From assembly GCF_900167915.1 (NCBI RefSeq), contig NZ_FUYM01000001.1:704619-768618 (forward strand): DNA of 64,000 nucleotides, given 5' to 3'. The position numbers and the translations under genes are program-made. The notes under the pieces are model-generated. The model did no database searches and was not told the origin of the DNA. It saw only the letters and a program-made list of their open reading frames with translations. Position 1 is the stretch's first letter, and every line of letters starts with the position of its first letter. This DNA comes from Rhizorhabdus histidinilytica. Its GTDB lineage: Bacteria > Pseudomonadota > Alphaproteobacteria > Sphingomonadales > Sphingomonadaceae. Positions 7,063-13,794 of this stretch are shown here, one piece after another.

Positions 7063-7148
7063 TCTCCCGCGACCGTTTTGGACATGAAATCATTTGACGA
7101 CTCGAAGGACGGTGGCGACAGCGAGTGTGTAGTCAGGGTGGATAGCGT

Positions 7149-7961
7149 ATGTTCCAGACGGCCATAAGCCTGCTCGATCGCCAACCCAAAGAGATCGCGG
7201 GCTCCAATATCGTACTGCCCACCGGCAGCGGTCTATCGGCTCAATGGAAGACCCAGCAGGAAGGCTCGATCTCTCGATACGAGAGTGAAAGCTATGAGGC
7301 GGACCGGACCATCTCGATGCTGTTCGGTGGCTTCATCGCCACTACGCTCGACAAGCAATATCCGGTGCTCGACGTGGGCTGCGGCCTGTTTCGAGAACTG
7401 CCCTCCTATGTGAGCGACATGGGGCTGCGCAGCTACATCGGCATGGAGCCGCTGGAGGTGATCGTCGAGCGCGACTATCCGTGCCTGGTTGGCTCCGTCG
7501 CGGAGGATATTCCACTTAAGGATGGCAGCATCGGGGCCGCGATCTTCGCGACATCGCTCGATCATATCGAGAAGCCGGAAGTCGCAATCAATGAGGTCCT
7601 ACGCGTCCTTCGGCCCGGTGGTAGCCTCTATTTCTGGAATGGTCTCTACGACCCGCATATCCTTGCCGAGCAAAAGACGTTCGGCAATATCCTCAACCAT
7701 TCGCGCGGCCTGAAGCGAGCGCTGCGGGTGCTCGTACCGCAGATCGAATATGCTGTCCTGCTGCGACGAATGTGGAACCGCAAGCGCGACCTGGCGGCCG
7801 GCCGGCCGCTGGACCACGCCCACTATCGCTATTTCACGCAGGCCAAGATCCAGGCGGACATGGAATCCTATGGCCTACGGATCGTCCGGCAAGTGTTGGT
7901 GCCTGGGAGCAATTCCCATTTCTCGGAATGCAAGCCGATCAAGCGCGTAGCGTCGCGATGA
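7149..7961 (+). CDS. Class I SAM-dependent methyltransferase
   Basis: The product has 270 residues. Motif I VLDVGCG is at residues 73-79, followed by a motif IV-like region (FATSLDHIEKP) and LRPGG near residue 155, which places it with the Methyltransf_11 group of small-molecule or lipid/sugar methyltransferases rather than DNA methylases. It is not part of a phage replication function and looks like cargo (a moron). The extended C-terminal helical part and the HAHYRYFT segment recall enzymes in glycan or polyketide clusters. The substrate is unknown. Confidence 0.75.
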   Translation: MFQTAISLLDRQPKEIAGSNIVLPTGSGLSAQWKTQQEGSISRYESESYEADRTISMLFGGFIATTLDKQYPVLDVGCGLFRELPSYVSDMGLRSYIGMEPLEVIVERDYPCLVGSVAEDIPLKDGSIGAAIFATSLDHIEKPEVAINEVLRVLRPGGSLYFWNGLYDPHILAEQKTFGNILNHSRGLKRALRVLVPQIEYAVLLRRMWNRKRDLAAGRPLDHAHYRYFTQAKIQADMESYGLRIVRQVLVPGSNSHFSECKPIKRVASR

Positions 7962-7991
7962 TCAATCCTGGGGTTAAAGGGGGAGGGATTT

Positions 7992-8216
7992 ATGCGCGGC
8001 ATGTTCCTTGTGGGTCTATTAATGCTCGGCGGGTGTGCGCCAACGATCAAGGCAAATAACGAGCTGGGCGGGATCATCGATCTTAAGGTAGGGCATCGAG
8101 AAAACGCCGGCCTCGCCCTCGCAGATGCCGAATGCCAGAAATACGGGAAGCGAGCTCGGATAACGAACAACGACGAATGGACCGGCCAGATGCGCTATGA
8201 GTGCGTCAAACCTTGA
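7992..8216 (+). CDS. Small lipoprotein
   Basis: The product has 74 residues. The N-terminus is a lipoprotein signal (MRGMFLVGLLMLGGC) with lipobox LGGC; the mature part has two more cysteines and the pattern GGIIDLKVG...A...A...C..YGKRA, seen in YecR-like and similar short lipoproteins. GGGGGAGGG precedes the start. It is probably anchored in the outer membrane. Its place next to another lipoprotein gene in the lysogenic island suggests a surface function. Confidence 0.7.
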   Translation: MRGMFLVGLLMLGGCAPTIKANNELGGIIDLKVGHRENAGLALADAECQKYGKRARITNNDEWTGQMRYECVKP

Positions 8217-8230
8217 AAAATGGGGCGCAA

Positions 8231-8530
8231 ATGCGGCGGGCGGGCTTGCTGTTGGGTGTCCTGACATTGGCCGGATGCGACGGGCTCAAGTTGAACAAGG
8301 TCCAGCGCGACCAAGTTTATGAGATATCTGAAACCGTGGCGTCGGCCCAAGCCATCCGACAAGCTGAAACGGAGGGCGGCCTTTCAACGCGAGTCACGGA
8401 CCTTGAGAACCGCGTGAAGCTACTCGAAATGCGGGCGAGCGAGAACGACAAGGAGCATAAGCTGATAGCCACGTCCGTCGACCGCTTCGCTGGAAAATAC
8501 AACGAGCATATCGAGACGATGCACCGCTGA
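8231..8530 (+). CDS. Coiled-coil lipoprotein
   Basis: The product has 99 residues from ATG 8231 (a GTG at 8201 would overlap the previous gene). The signal MRRAGLLLGVLTLAGC ends in lipobox LAGC, and the mature part is a long charged helix (RVTDLENRVKLLEMRASEND) that probably forms a coiled coil. Size and form recall murein-associated lipoproteins such as Lpp and phage spanin outer subunits. There is no partner with the inner-membrane spanin form, so a spanin role is not favoured. Confidence 0.65.
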   Translation: MRRAGLLLGVLTLAGCDGLKLNKVQRDQVYEISETVASAQAIRQAETEGGLSTRVTDLENRVKLLEMRASENDKEHKLIATSVDRFAGKYNEHIETMHR

Positions 8531-8629
8531 CCCTATCCCCTAGGACTGAGGGTGGGGAGTAAGTCGAATTGGATGCGTTATGACTCGACTCTGGCGGGGT
8601 GTTTGGTAGGTTCTCGCCCGGAGATTTTC

Positions 8630-8923
8630 ATGGACGATGACGCGGCTGCGGAAGATTTTTATGCGGACACCATGGCGCGTTATCGCCACCGTGATGTCCC
8701 GACCATTTATGCGGACGGTATACTCGGGCATGCATCCGCAAATGGGGTCCATCGGTTGACTTTCGTGCAGCAGATTTTCGACCACACGCCTGGGGCAACC
8801 CAGACGGCGATCGTGCCTGTCTTGGTGCTGGCTTATCCCACTGAGCAATTAGTGGGCTTGGCGCGTAGCGTTATCGAGTTTCATGAAAACCTAGCCAGAA
8901 AGAATGTCGAAAATGCTGAATGA
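8630..8923 (+). CDS. Hypothetical protein, weakly DUF3467-like
   Basis: The product has 97 residues from ATG 8630, chosen because GGAG lies 7 bases upstream; the frame stays open back to 8552 without a better site. The order of elements (IYADGILGHASANGVHRLTF, then a hydrophobic strand and the helix QLVGLARSVIEFHENLA) resembles the small DUF3467 family. That match is by eye and weak. Confidence 0.5.
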   Translation: MDDDAAAEDFYADTMARYRHRDVPTIYADGILGHASANGVHRLTFVQQIFDHTPGATQTAIVPVLVLAYPTEQLVGLARSVIEFHENLARKNVENAE

Positions 8924-9060
8924 GAGCATTCTGCTCTCGCGTGCTGGCTTCCAAGCGCCGGCCCGAGCATCGAACACGCCCAAGTCGGCAAATGCCCATT
9001 TCGGGAGAATACCATTCGCCGGGCTCTCAACCGTCTCTGTAAATTTGGCGTCTGCATACG

Positions 9061-9066
9061 TATATA
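9061..9066 (+). promoter_or_regulatory. Possible -10 box upstream of small membrane genes
   Basis: TATATA at 9061-9066 lies 17 bases after TGTAAA and about 40 bases before the start at 9107. The 183 bases before that start show no other convincing feature. Confidence 0.3.
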
Positions 9067-9106
9067 AGGGGCAGACGGATCAGCGGCTCGCGACTCCACA
9101 GGATAT

Positions 9107-9320
9107 GAGGATCGAAGTGACGAATGCTCGGGAGGATAGGGCTCTCTGCTTAGCTGCAACGCTGAGCGCAGCCTTTTTCGTCCTAGCGCTGATCGCCGCC
9201 GGCCTCTCGTTTGTGCCGCGCATATCGGAAATATCCAAGACCGCCGGGCTCGTTTTGCTGCTCATTTGCATATACTTCGCCAGCTCGGCGTCTGACCTGG
9301 CACGCGATGATGGCGAGTGA
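9107..9320 (+). CDS. Small two-span membrane protein
   Basis: The product has 70-71 residues from ATG 9107; an in-frame ATG at 8904 would add 68 poorly structured residues and overlap the gene before. Two hydrophobic segments (about residues 15-36 and 47-62) are seen. The stop overlaps the start of the next gene, suggesting a pair of membrane proteins. Confidence 0.5.
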
Positions 9321-9531
9321 CGCCAATACCAAATTCATCAAAAAGGCGATAAAGAACTCATCCAAGCTTTTTTGGCGAGGCGTGGGCGGCTTGGTCGCCG
9401 CCGCGCTCGTATACCGTTTCCTACCCGATACCGATGAGACTCCAATCATCGTGATGAAATGGCTATTGGTCGCCGTAGCGGCAGGGAGCGCTGGAGCGAC
9501 ATTGATAGGCATTTTCGCCAAGGGCAAATAG
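9307..9531 (+). CDS. Small membrane protein paired with the preceding gene
   Basis: The product has 74 residues (ATG 9307 or 9310), overlapping the upstream gene by 14 bases. A basic amphipathic start (SDANTKFIKKAIKNSSKLFW) leads into two hydrophobic segments. The basic head plus two spans resembles small phage membrane effectors and holin-like proteins, but no lysin gene is nearby. Function unknown. Confidence 0.5.
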   Translation: MMASDANTKFIKKAIKNSSKLFWRGVGGLVAAALVYRFLPDTDETPIIVMKWLLVAVAAGSAGATLIGIFAKGK

Positions 9532-9540
9532 CGCAAGGCC

Positions 9541-9942
9541 CTAACACCCCCTCAACCGCCCTCCCCGATCGAATTTCTCCCATCGCACCGCGACGCCGGC
9601 CCGGATCGCCAAGCACGACAGGTCGCGGCCGTCTGGTAGCGTCGCCCAGGCCGTGACGCGCGTGTAGCTTTTGCGTATCGGCTCATAGGTCAGCCGCACG
9701 GGCTCGGCGAAATAGATCTGCCCTCCATTCGGTGAGCGTGTTTCCCGCGCGATCGTAGCCCCCATGGCCCCTGCCATCCGCCGCCGTTGCTCGATCGGAT
9801 CACCGGGCGCGCAGGGCTGGTTTGGCCGACACGTCCCATCCATCTCCAATGCCCCAATGCCTTGCAGGCGGAGCTTCGTGCCGTCTGCGCAGTGGATGGG
9901 GCCGTCAACGTCGTGGAGGGCGATGGCGAGGCAAAGCAACAT
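9541..9942 (-). CDS. Staphylococcal-nuclease-like secreted protein
   Basis: The product has 133 residues from ATG 9942, giving a short hydrophobic leader (MLLCLAIAL). DGTKLRLQGIGALEMDGTC fits the first strands of the SNase OB-fold, and the ending SCLAIRAGVAVRWEKFDRGG is also typical of SNase-like proteins with paired cysteines. The catalytic Arg/Glu/Arg set is not clearly complete, so nuclease activity is uncertain. It is the only leftward gene in this segment, on the strand opposite its neighbours. Confidence 0.6.
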   Translation of the reverse strand: MLLCLAIALHDVDGPIHCADGTKLRLQGIGALEMDGTCRPNQPCAPGDPIEQRRRMAGAMGATIARETRSPNGGQIYFAEPVRLTYEPIRKSYTRVTAWATLPDGRDLSCLAIRAGVAVRWEKFDRGGRLRGC

Positions 9943-10022
9943 CACGGGCGAACTCGCATCATTCTGTGTCAGACTCGACTCTACCTGACCAAGCGGTAGC
10001 ATTTGGGGCGAGGGGGAATCAC

Positions 10023-10838
10023 ATGAGCAACGCAGCGTCAGAAGATGGAAGTGTTGCGCTTCCTCCAAGCGCGTTACTCAAGTTACGCCGTGCCGACCAG
10101 CATATCAGCGATCTTGTTGGGCTAGTCGATGCATTTCTTGACGAACGCCCGTTCAAGTTGATCCGCCGCTTCGATCCAGATACTGGCGACCTGACGATTT
10201 CGATTAAGCAGGAGAAGCCCACGCCAGATATCATCCCGCTCACCTTGGGCGACGCCCTACACAATCTCCGTTGCGTATTAGACCACACCTATTTCGCCAT
10301 TATCAGTCGACATACCCACAGGCGCGATAATATTCAGTTCCCGATCTACAGGCCAGAAATCAAAGAGAGTGTGTTGGGGCGTCGCCTCATAAAGCTGACC
10401 ACGAAGGAGGTCGGTAGTGCTGTTGAAGCTTGTGAACCTGAGCCCGGCGGCCGCTACGGCATCTATGAACTCGATGCCATTGACGTTGAAGATAAGCATC
10501 GGGTCCTGCTCATCACAGCTAGGGGCGTAGATATTCCGGCGCAACTTTTCAACTTTATCGCCCCCGAAGCTGGCTTGATCATTACCGGACCTGGCATAGT
10601 CCGCTTCGCTGGCGGCGATGGCGGTGAGGATAATTATATCTTTAGCGTCCCCCTTCCCCCATCGCATCCCACAGCCCAATCTGGCGCAATCGAAACGGAC
10701 ATTCCCGTGCGGGTAAAGTTTGCTCTTACCTTCGGAGATGGGCCATTCGCTGGCACAGATATAATCCCTAAAGTCGCTCAGCTCCGCACGCTCATTGAAG
10801 AGGCTGCTTCCAGCATCTGGCGAGCGGCCAATCCCTGA
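10023..10838 (+). CDS. Hypothetical 271-residue protein, helical N-terminus
   Basis: Started at ATG 10023, which follows GGGGCGAGGGGG; the frame is open further upstream but overlaps the SNase-like gene. The N-terminal third is helical (ALLKLRRADQHISDLVGLVDAF), then comes a conserved-looking LGDALHNLRCVLDHTYFAI. Proteins with this LHNLR-x-LDH signature are widespread in accessory regions of bacterial genomes as hypotheticals. No catalytic motif is evident. It ends about 60 bases before the second operator cluster, closing the island. Confidence 0.65.
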   Translation: MSNAASEDGSVALPPSALLKLRRADQHISDLVGLVDAFLDERPFKLIRRFDPDTGDLTISIKQEKPTPDIIPLTLGDALHNLRCVLDHTYFAIISRHTHRRDNIQFPIYRPEIKESVLGRRLIKLTTKEVGSAVEACEPEPGGRYGIYELDAIDVEDKHRVLLITARGVDIPAQLFNFIAPEAGLIITGPGIVRFAGGDGGEDNYIFSVPLPPSHPTAQSGAIETDIPVRVKFALTFGDGPFAGTDIIPKVAQLRTLIEEAASSIWRAANP

Positions 10839-10878
10839 AGCCGCTTCCACGGCATTATCAGCGCGCGAATCAAGAACA

Positions 10879-10892
10879 TCAGATTTTTCTGA
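10879..10892. promoter_or_regulatory. Repressor operator A at the rightward promoter
   Basis: TCAGATTTTTCTGA has perfect TCAGA/TCTGA arms with the same 4-base spacer as operator O2 at 6104. It ends 8 bases upstream of the -35 box, the same distance as O2 from the leftward promoter. Confidence 0.65.
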
Positions 10893-10900
10893 TTTTAATG

Positions 10901-10929
10901 TTGACGATAAGAAATATCTGATCCATACA
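10901..10929 (+). promoter_or_regulatory. Rightward early promoter (PR-like)
   Basis: -35 TTGACG (10901-10906), 17-base spacer, weak -10 CATACA (10924-10929). Together with operators A and B it predicts CI-repressed transcription of the operon from 11059 toward int. About 120 bases of leader separate it from the first gene. Confidence 0.55.
10908..10921. promoter_or_regulatory. Repressor operator B at the rightward promoter
   Basis: TAAGAAATATCTGA has the same TAAGA/TCTGA arms as O1. It lies between the -35 and -10 boxes of the rightward promoter, centred 29 bases from operator A. Confidence 0.65.
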
Positions 10930-11058
10930 ACCTCCATCACCTGACCTGCCCCGGCACGCGAGACGGTGAACAAGCGCTCTCCCCCAGACCGCTTGGAGCA
11001 ATGGCCCGACGCTCTCCATGCCCCCTCGGATGAGCGTCGGGCCGAAATGGAGGATGAG

Positions 11059-11529
11059 ATGGATACCAAGCAGATTATCGAAGTGAATGGCGTGAAGCTC
11101 GAAGTTGACCTGCGCACCGCGCGCCGGATCGAGGAGCTTCAGGTCGGTAGCCGCGTCAAGGTTCTCGACAGCACTGGGTACAGCGGCGCTCAGGTTTATC
11201 CCGGCATCATCGTCGGGTTCGAGCCCTTCAAGGAACTTCCGACGATCATAGTCGCCTATGTGAAGGCGGAATACAATGATGTTGGGCTGAAGACCATCAG
11301 TTACAACGCCAAGACCGAAAAGGTCGAGATCGTCGCCAGCATCGACGATGACTTCAGCGTCTCCAAGAAGGAGGTGTTGGGATGGTTCGACCGTGAAGAG
11401 CAGAAGGCGCGCAATACGCTCGCCGAGATCGCGGCCAAGCGCGAATTCTTCCTCGATCGCTTCAAAGCCTATTGGCGTGATGAGCCTCTTGTCGACGCGA
11501 TGACCAAGGACGGTCTCGCGACCGCCTAA
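11059..11529 (+). CDS. Phage early protein, function unknown
   Basis: The product has 156 residues from ATG 11059, preceded by GGAGG at the right distance (ATG 11047 is also in frame). After an EVNGVKLEVDLRTARRIEEL segment comes a small beta-rich part (VGSRVKVLDS...VYPGIIVGFEP), perhaps an SH3/KOW-like fold, then a charged helical tail. It is the first gene after the repressed rightward promoter, so it is expected early in induction. Confidence 0.65.
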   Translation: MDTKQIIEVNGVKLEVDLRTARRIEELQVGSRVKVLDSTGYSGAQVYPGIIVGFEPFKELPTIIVAYVKAEYNDVGLKTISYNAKTEKVEIVASIDDDFSVSKKEVLGWFDREEQKARNTLAEIAAKREFFLDRFKAYWRDEPLVDAMTKDGLATA

Positions 11530-11554
11530 CCCACCCTCCGCCCGCCTTGCGGCT
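11528..11554. repeat. 27-base direct repeat, copy 1
   Basis: Identical over 27 bases to 13186-13212. It lies just after the stop codon of the early gene and before the repeat-protein gene, and holds a small CCGC-CTT-GCGG hairpin. Confidence 0.8.
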
Positions 11555-11582
11555 ACCCGGCTCTCACGAAGGATCAAGAATA

Positions 11583-12824
11583 ATGGCGAAGATCATGAAG
11601 CTCACGCCGGAACAGGAGGCCGAGCTTCCCGCATTCAGGCAGAAATATCTGGACATAGCATGCGGCGGTTTGCGGATTAATCGCGAGAAGCTTCAAGGCC
11701 ATCTGAACGATGCCTATGCGTTAATCGGTAAGCCTGCACCCGCGCTGTTCATCTTCGATAGCCCTGCTGCTTGCATGCTGGCGATTAAGATATTCAAGAT
11801 GGGCGAGAAGGGGTTGAGCCAGCTCTACAGCCAGCTCCGCAGCCAGCTCTACAGCCAGCTCGGCAGCCAGCTCGACAGCCAGCTCTACAGCCAGCTCTAC
11901 AGCCAGCTCCGCAGCCAGCTCTACAGCCAGCTCCGCAGCCAGCTCTACAGCCAGCTCGGCAGCCAGCTCGACAGCCAGCTCTACAGCCAGCTCTACAGCC
12001 AGCTCGGCAGCCAGCTCGACAGCCAGCTCTACAGCCAGCTCGGCAGCCAGCTCTACAGCCAGCTCCGCAGCCAGCTCGGCAGCCAGCTCGACAGCCAGCT
12101 CTACAGCCAGCTCTACAGCCAGCTCCGCAGCCAGCTCTACAGCCAGCTCGGCAGCCAGCTCTACAGCCAGCTCTGCAATGAGGGTCTATGGGAAGGCGGC
12201 TACCTCTGGGGGGCCCTCGACCTCTATTGGCTGGCGTCCTGCCGGTTCGGCCAGAAGATTGGGGCTCGATATGACGAGGATAGTGCTCGGCGCCTCGACA
12301 TCATGGAGGGCATTTCCTCACAGTGCGGATACTGGTGGCCGTTCGAAGGTATCGTCATTGCCTCGGAAAAGCCGATCAGGGTTCGTTGGGATGACAGCAG
12401 ACTACTTCACGGCGAGACGGGTCCGTCCGTTGAATGGGCGGACGGCTATGCACTTCACACATGGCATGGACAGTCGATACCCGCCGCGTGGGTGACCGAT
12501 AGACCGCCGACACCGGCCGAGGCCCTGACCTGGGAAAATCTCGACCAGCGCGCAGCCGCCTGCGAGATCATCGGATGGCACCATATCCTCGATGAGGTGG
12601 GTGCGGTCACGCTCGACGACAGCGGCGACCCAGCCTGGGGTAAGCTCGTAGAGGTCAACCTGCCCGATAACGGACCACAGCGCATGCTTGATGCGATGTG
12701 CGGTACGGGCCGCCGGTTCGCGCTGCTTGTCCCCAACTCCGTCGCCACAGTCGATGAGGCTCAGTCTGAGCTGCACGGCGGTATCCCCGCATCGATCCTC
12801 CGCAACTGCCACGAAAGGACCTGA
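11583..12824 (+). CDS. DUF6745-like protein with 30 tandem SQLX tetrapeptides
   Basis: The product has 413 residues from ATG 11583 (GGATCAAG upstream). Residues 1-78 are a helical head; residues 79-198 are exactly 30 tandem copies of Ser-Gln-Leu-X; the remainder contains WPFEGIVIASEKPIRVRWD, then RLLHGETGPSVEWADGYALH and a hydrophobic-rich end, which matches the style of DUF6745 proteins. I recall related proteins also carrying 4-residue repeats (e.g. -QV-), but here the array is unusually regular. A period of four may form a stacked, solenoid-like rod. Function is unknown. It is followed after one base by a small gene that is probably its partner. Confidence 0.8.
   Translation: MAKIMKLTPEQEAELPAFRQKYLDIACGGLRINREKLQGHLNDAYALIGKPAPALFIFDSPAACMLAIKIFKMGEKGLSQLYSQLRSQLYSQLGSQLDSQLYSQLYSQLRSQLYSQLRSQLYSQLGSQLDSQLYSQLYSQLGSQLDSQLYSQLGSQLYSQLRSQLGSQLDSQLYSQLYSQLRSQLYSQLGSQLYSQLCNEGLWEGGYLWGALDLYWLASCRFGQKIGARYDEDSARRLDIMEGISSQCGYWWPFEGIVIASEKPIRVRWDDSRLLHGETGPSVEWADGYALHTWHGQSIPAAWVTDRPPTPAEALTWENLDQRAAACEIIGWHHILDEVGAVTLDDSGDPAWGKLVEVNLPDNGPQRMLDAMCGTGRRFALLVPNSVATVDEAQSELHGGIPASILRNCHERT
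11817..12176 (+). repeat. 12-base minisatellite, 30 in-frame units
   Basis: The unit is AGCCAGCTC plus one NNC codon. The first nine bases are identical in all 30 units. The fourth codon is TAC, CGC, GGC, GAC or (last unit) TGC. A higher-order block of 8 units (96 bases; X = Y R Y G D Y Y R) is repeated at 11817-11912 and, with a change in the last unit, at 11913-12008. The lack of synonymous changes points to recent expansion by slippage or unequal exchange. All changes in copy number keep the frame. Confidence 0.95.
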
Positions 12825-12825
12825 C

Positions 12826-13185
12826 ATGAAGTTCGATTTCGACACCTCGCGCAAGAGTCACGCTCAGGGGGATGTGTACCTGATCCCTATCGTTGCCATC
12901 CCCGCCGAAGCTCTGGCCCAGCCAGTTGAGGCTGAAGCTGGCAAGTTGATCGTCACGCACTCGGAAACCGGCCATCATCATATCGTGATGGAGCGTCCCG
13001 ACGTGAAGATGTTTCGCGGCATGGACATGTTTCGCGACTTCCTCCTGATCGAGAACAATCCGGCGACGCTGGAACATCTTCGCGATCACCACACCCATGC
13101 GCCACAGGAGATCCAGCCCGGCGCCTACCTGATTCAGCGCCAGCGCCAGCCATCGCCCGAAGGCTGGCAGCGCGCTTCCGACTGA
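12826..13185 (+). CDS. Conserved small partner of the DUF6745-like protein
   Basis: The product has 119 residues from ATG 12826; AAAGGAC lies upstream and the gap to the previous stop is one base. The sequence GDVYLIPI..., HSETGHHHIVMERPD and LRDHHTHAPQEIQPGAYLIQRQR is His-rich and looks like a small beta protein; four His in the middle could bind a metal. I recall similar short proteins next to DUF6745 genes in phages and bacteria, but their function is not known to me. Confidence 0.65.
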   Translation: MKFDFDTSRKSHAQGDVYLIPIVAIPAEALAQPVEAEAGKLIVTHSETGHHHIVMERPDVKMFRGMDMFRDFLLIENNPATLEHLRDHHTHAPQEIQPGAYLIQRQRQPSPEGWQRASD

Positions 13186-13212
13186 AACCCACCCTCCGCC
13201 CGCCTTGCGGCT
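13186..13212. repeat. 27-base direct repeat, copy 2
   Basis: Exact copy of 11528-11554, starting at the base after the stop of the 119-residue gene. The two copies flank the SQLX-protein module. Confidence 0.8.
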
Positions 13213-13248
13213 CCCCTGTCGCAAGGCCCCGCAACAGCGAGGATCCCC

Positions 13249-13794
13249 ATGATAGACCAAAAGTCTCAAGAGAGGTTCTTTAGCAAGTTCGACGCGACTA
13301 AGCCGACCGAATGCTGGCTATGGCGCGGCTGCCTTACCAAAGACGGTTATGGACGATTTCCTATAAACCAGCGCCATATTCGCGCTCATCGGCTCTCTTG
13401 GGCCCTCGCTAACGGCAGAAATATCCCGGAAGGAATGGTTGTCTGCCACTCCTGCGACGTACGCCATTGCGTTAACCCCTCGCATCTTTGGCTCGGCACT
13501 CCCGCTGCCAATACTGCAGACATGATCGCAAAAGGGAGGCAGCCGCGAAAATACGGCCCTACCTCTGGACCACTGTGGTTTAGGGATGCAATTGCGAAAA
13601 TTGAAGCTGGCTTGCCGGCATTCAATCGGCTCGGTGGTCGGATCAAAACTCATTGCCGGGCTGGGCACCGCAGGTCGTTCGAAACCTGTACCCCGCATGC
13701 TGTTCCGGGCGCGCAAAGCATTCTTTGCAAGGTTTGTAAGCTTAGCTCGCTTCGTAAGGCTCGGGCCAACCTCAAGCATGGGACGGCGTCATGA
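13249..13794 (+). CDS. HNH endonuclease, free-standing
   Basis: The product has 181 residues. CWLWRG, YGRFPI, AHRLSWAL, CHSCDVRHCVNPSHLWLG and NTADMIAKGR form the usual order of the HNH_3 family (intron- or phage-associated endonucleases). A second Cys/His set at the C-terminus (HCRAGH...CKVCKLSSL) may be a zinc finger. It could be a homing-type endonuclease that arrived with, or next to, the repeat-flanked module just upstream. The stop overlaps the next ATG by 4 bases. Its target is unknown. Confidence 0.85.
   Translation: MIDQKSQERFFSKFDATKPTECWLWRGCLTKDGYGRFPINQRHIRAHRLSWALANGRNIPEGMVVCHSCDVRHCVNPSHLWLGTPAANTADMIAKGRQPRKYGPTSGPLWFRDAIAKIEAGLPAFNRLGGRIKTHCRAGHRRSFETCTPHAVPGAQSILCKVCKLSSLRKARANLKHGTAS

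Noticed and set aside
8318..8334. Additional repressor operator near GAGATATCTGAAA
   Set aside because: Only one half-site matches TCTGA; the left arm does not, and it lies inside the second lipoprotein gene away from any promoter.
8231..8530. Rz/Rz1-type spanin pair
   Set aside because: No inner-membrane spanin and no endolysin gene is nearby, and the two lipoprotein genes are not nested as in Rz/Rz1.
11817..12176. CRISPR array
   Set aside because: The units are 12 bases, contiguous, without spacers, and lie in frame inside a gene. No cas genes are seen.
11817..12176. Target of a diversity-generating retroelement (all variable codons are NNC, as expected from AAC templates)
   Set aside because: No reverse transcriptase, template repeat or accessory gene is in the window, and the changes are limited to five codons in a tandem array. 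Slippage explains the pattern better; a search of the rest of the prophage for a reverse transcriptase would settle it.
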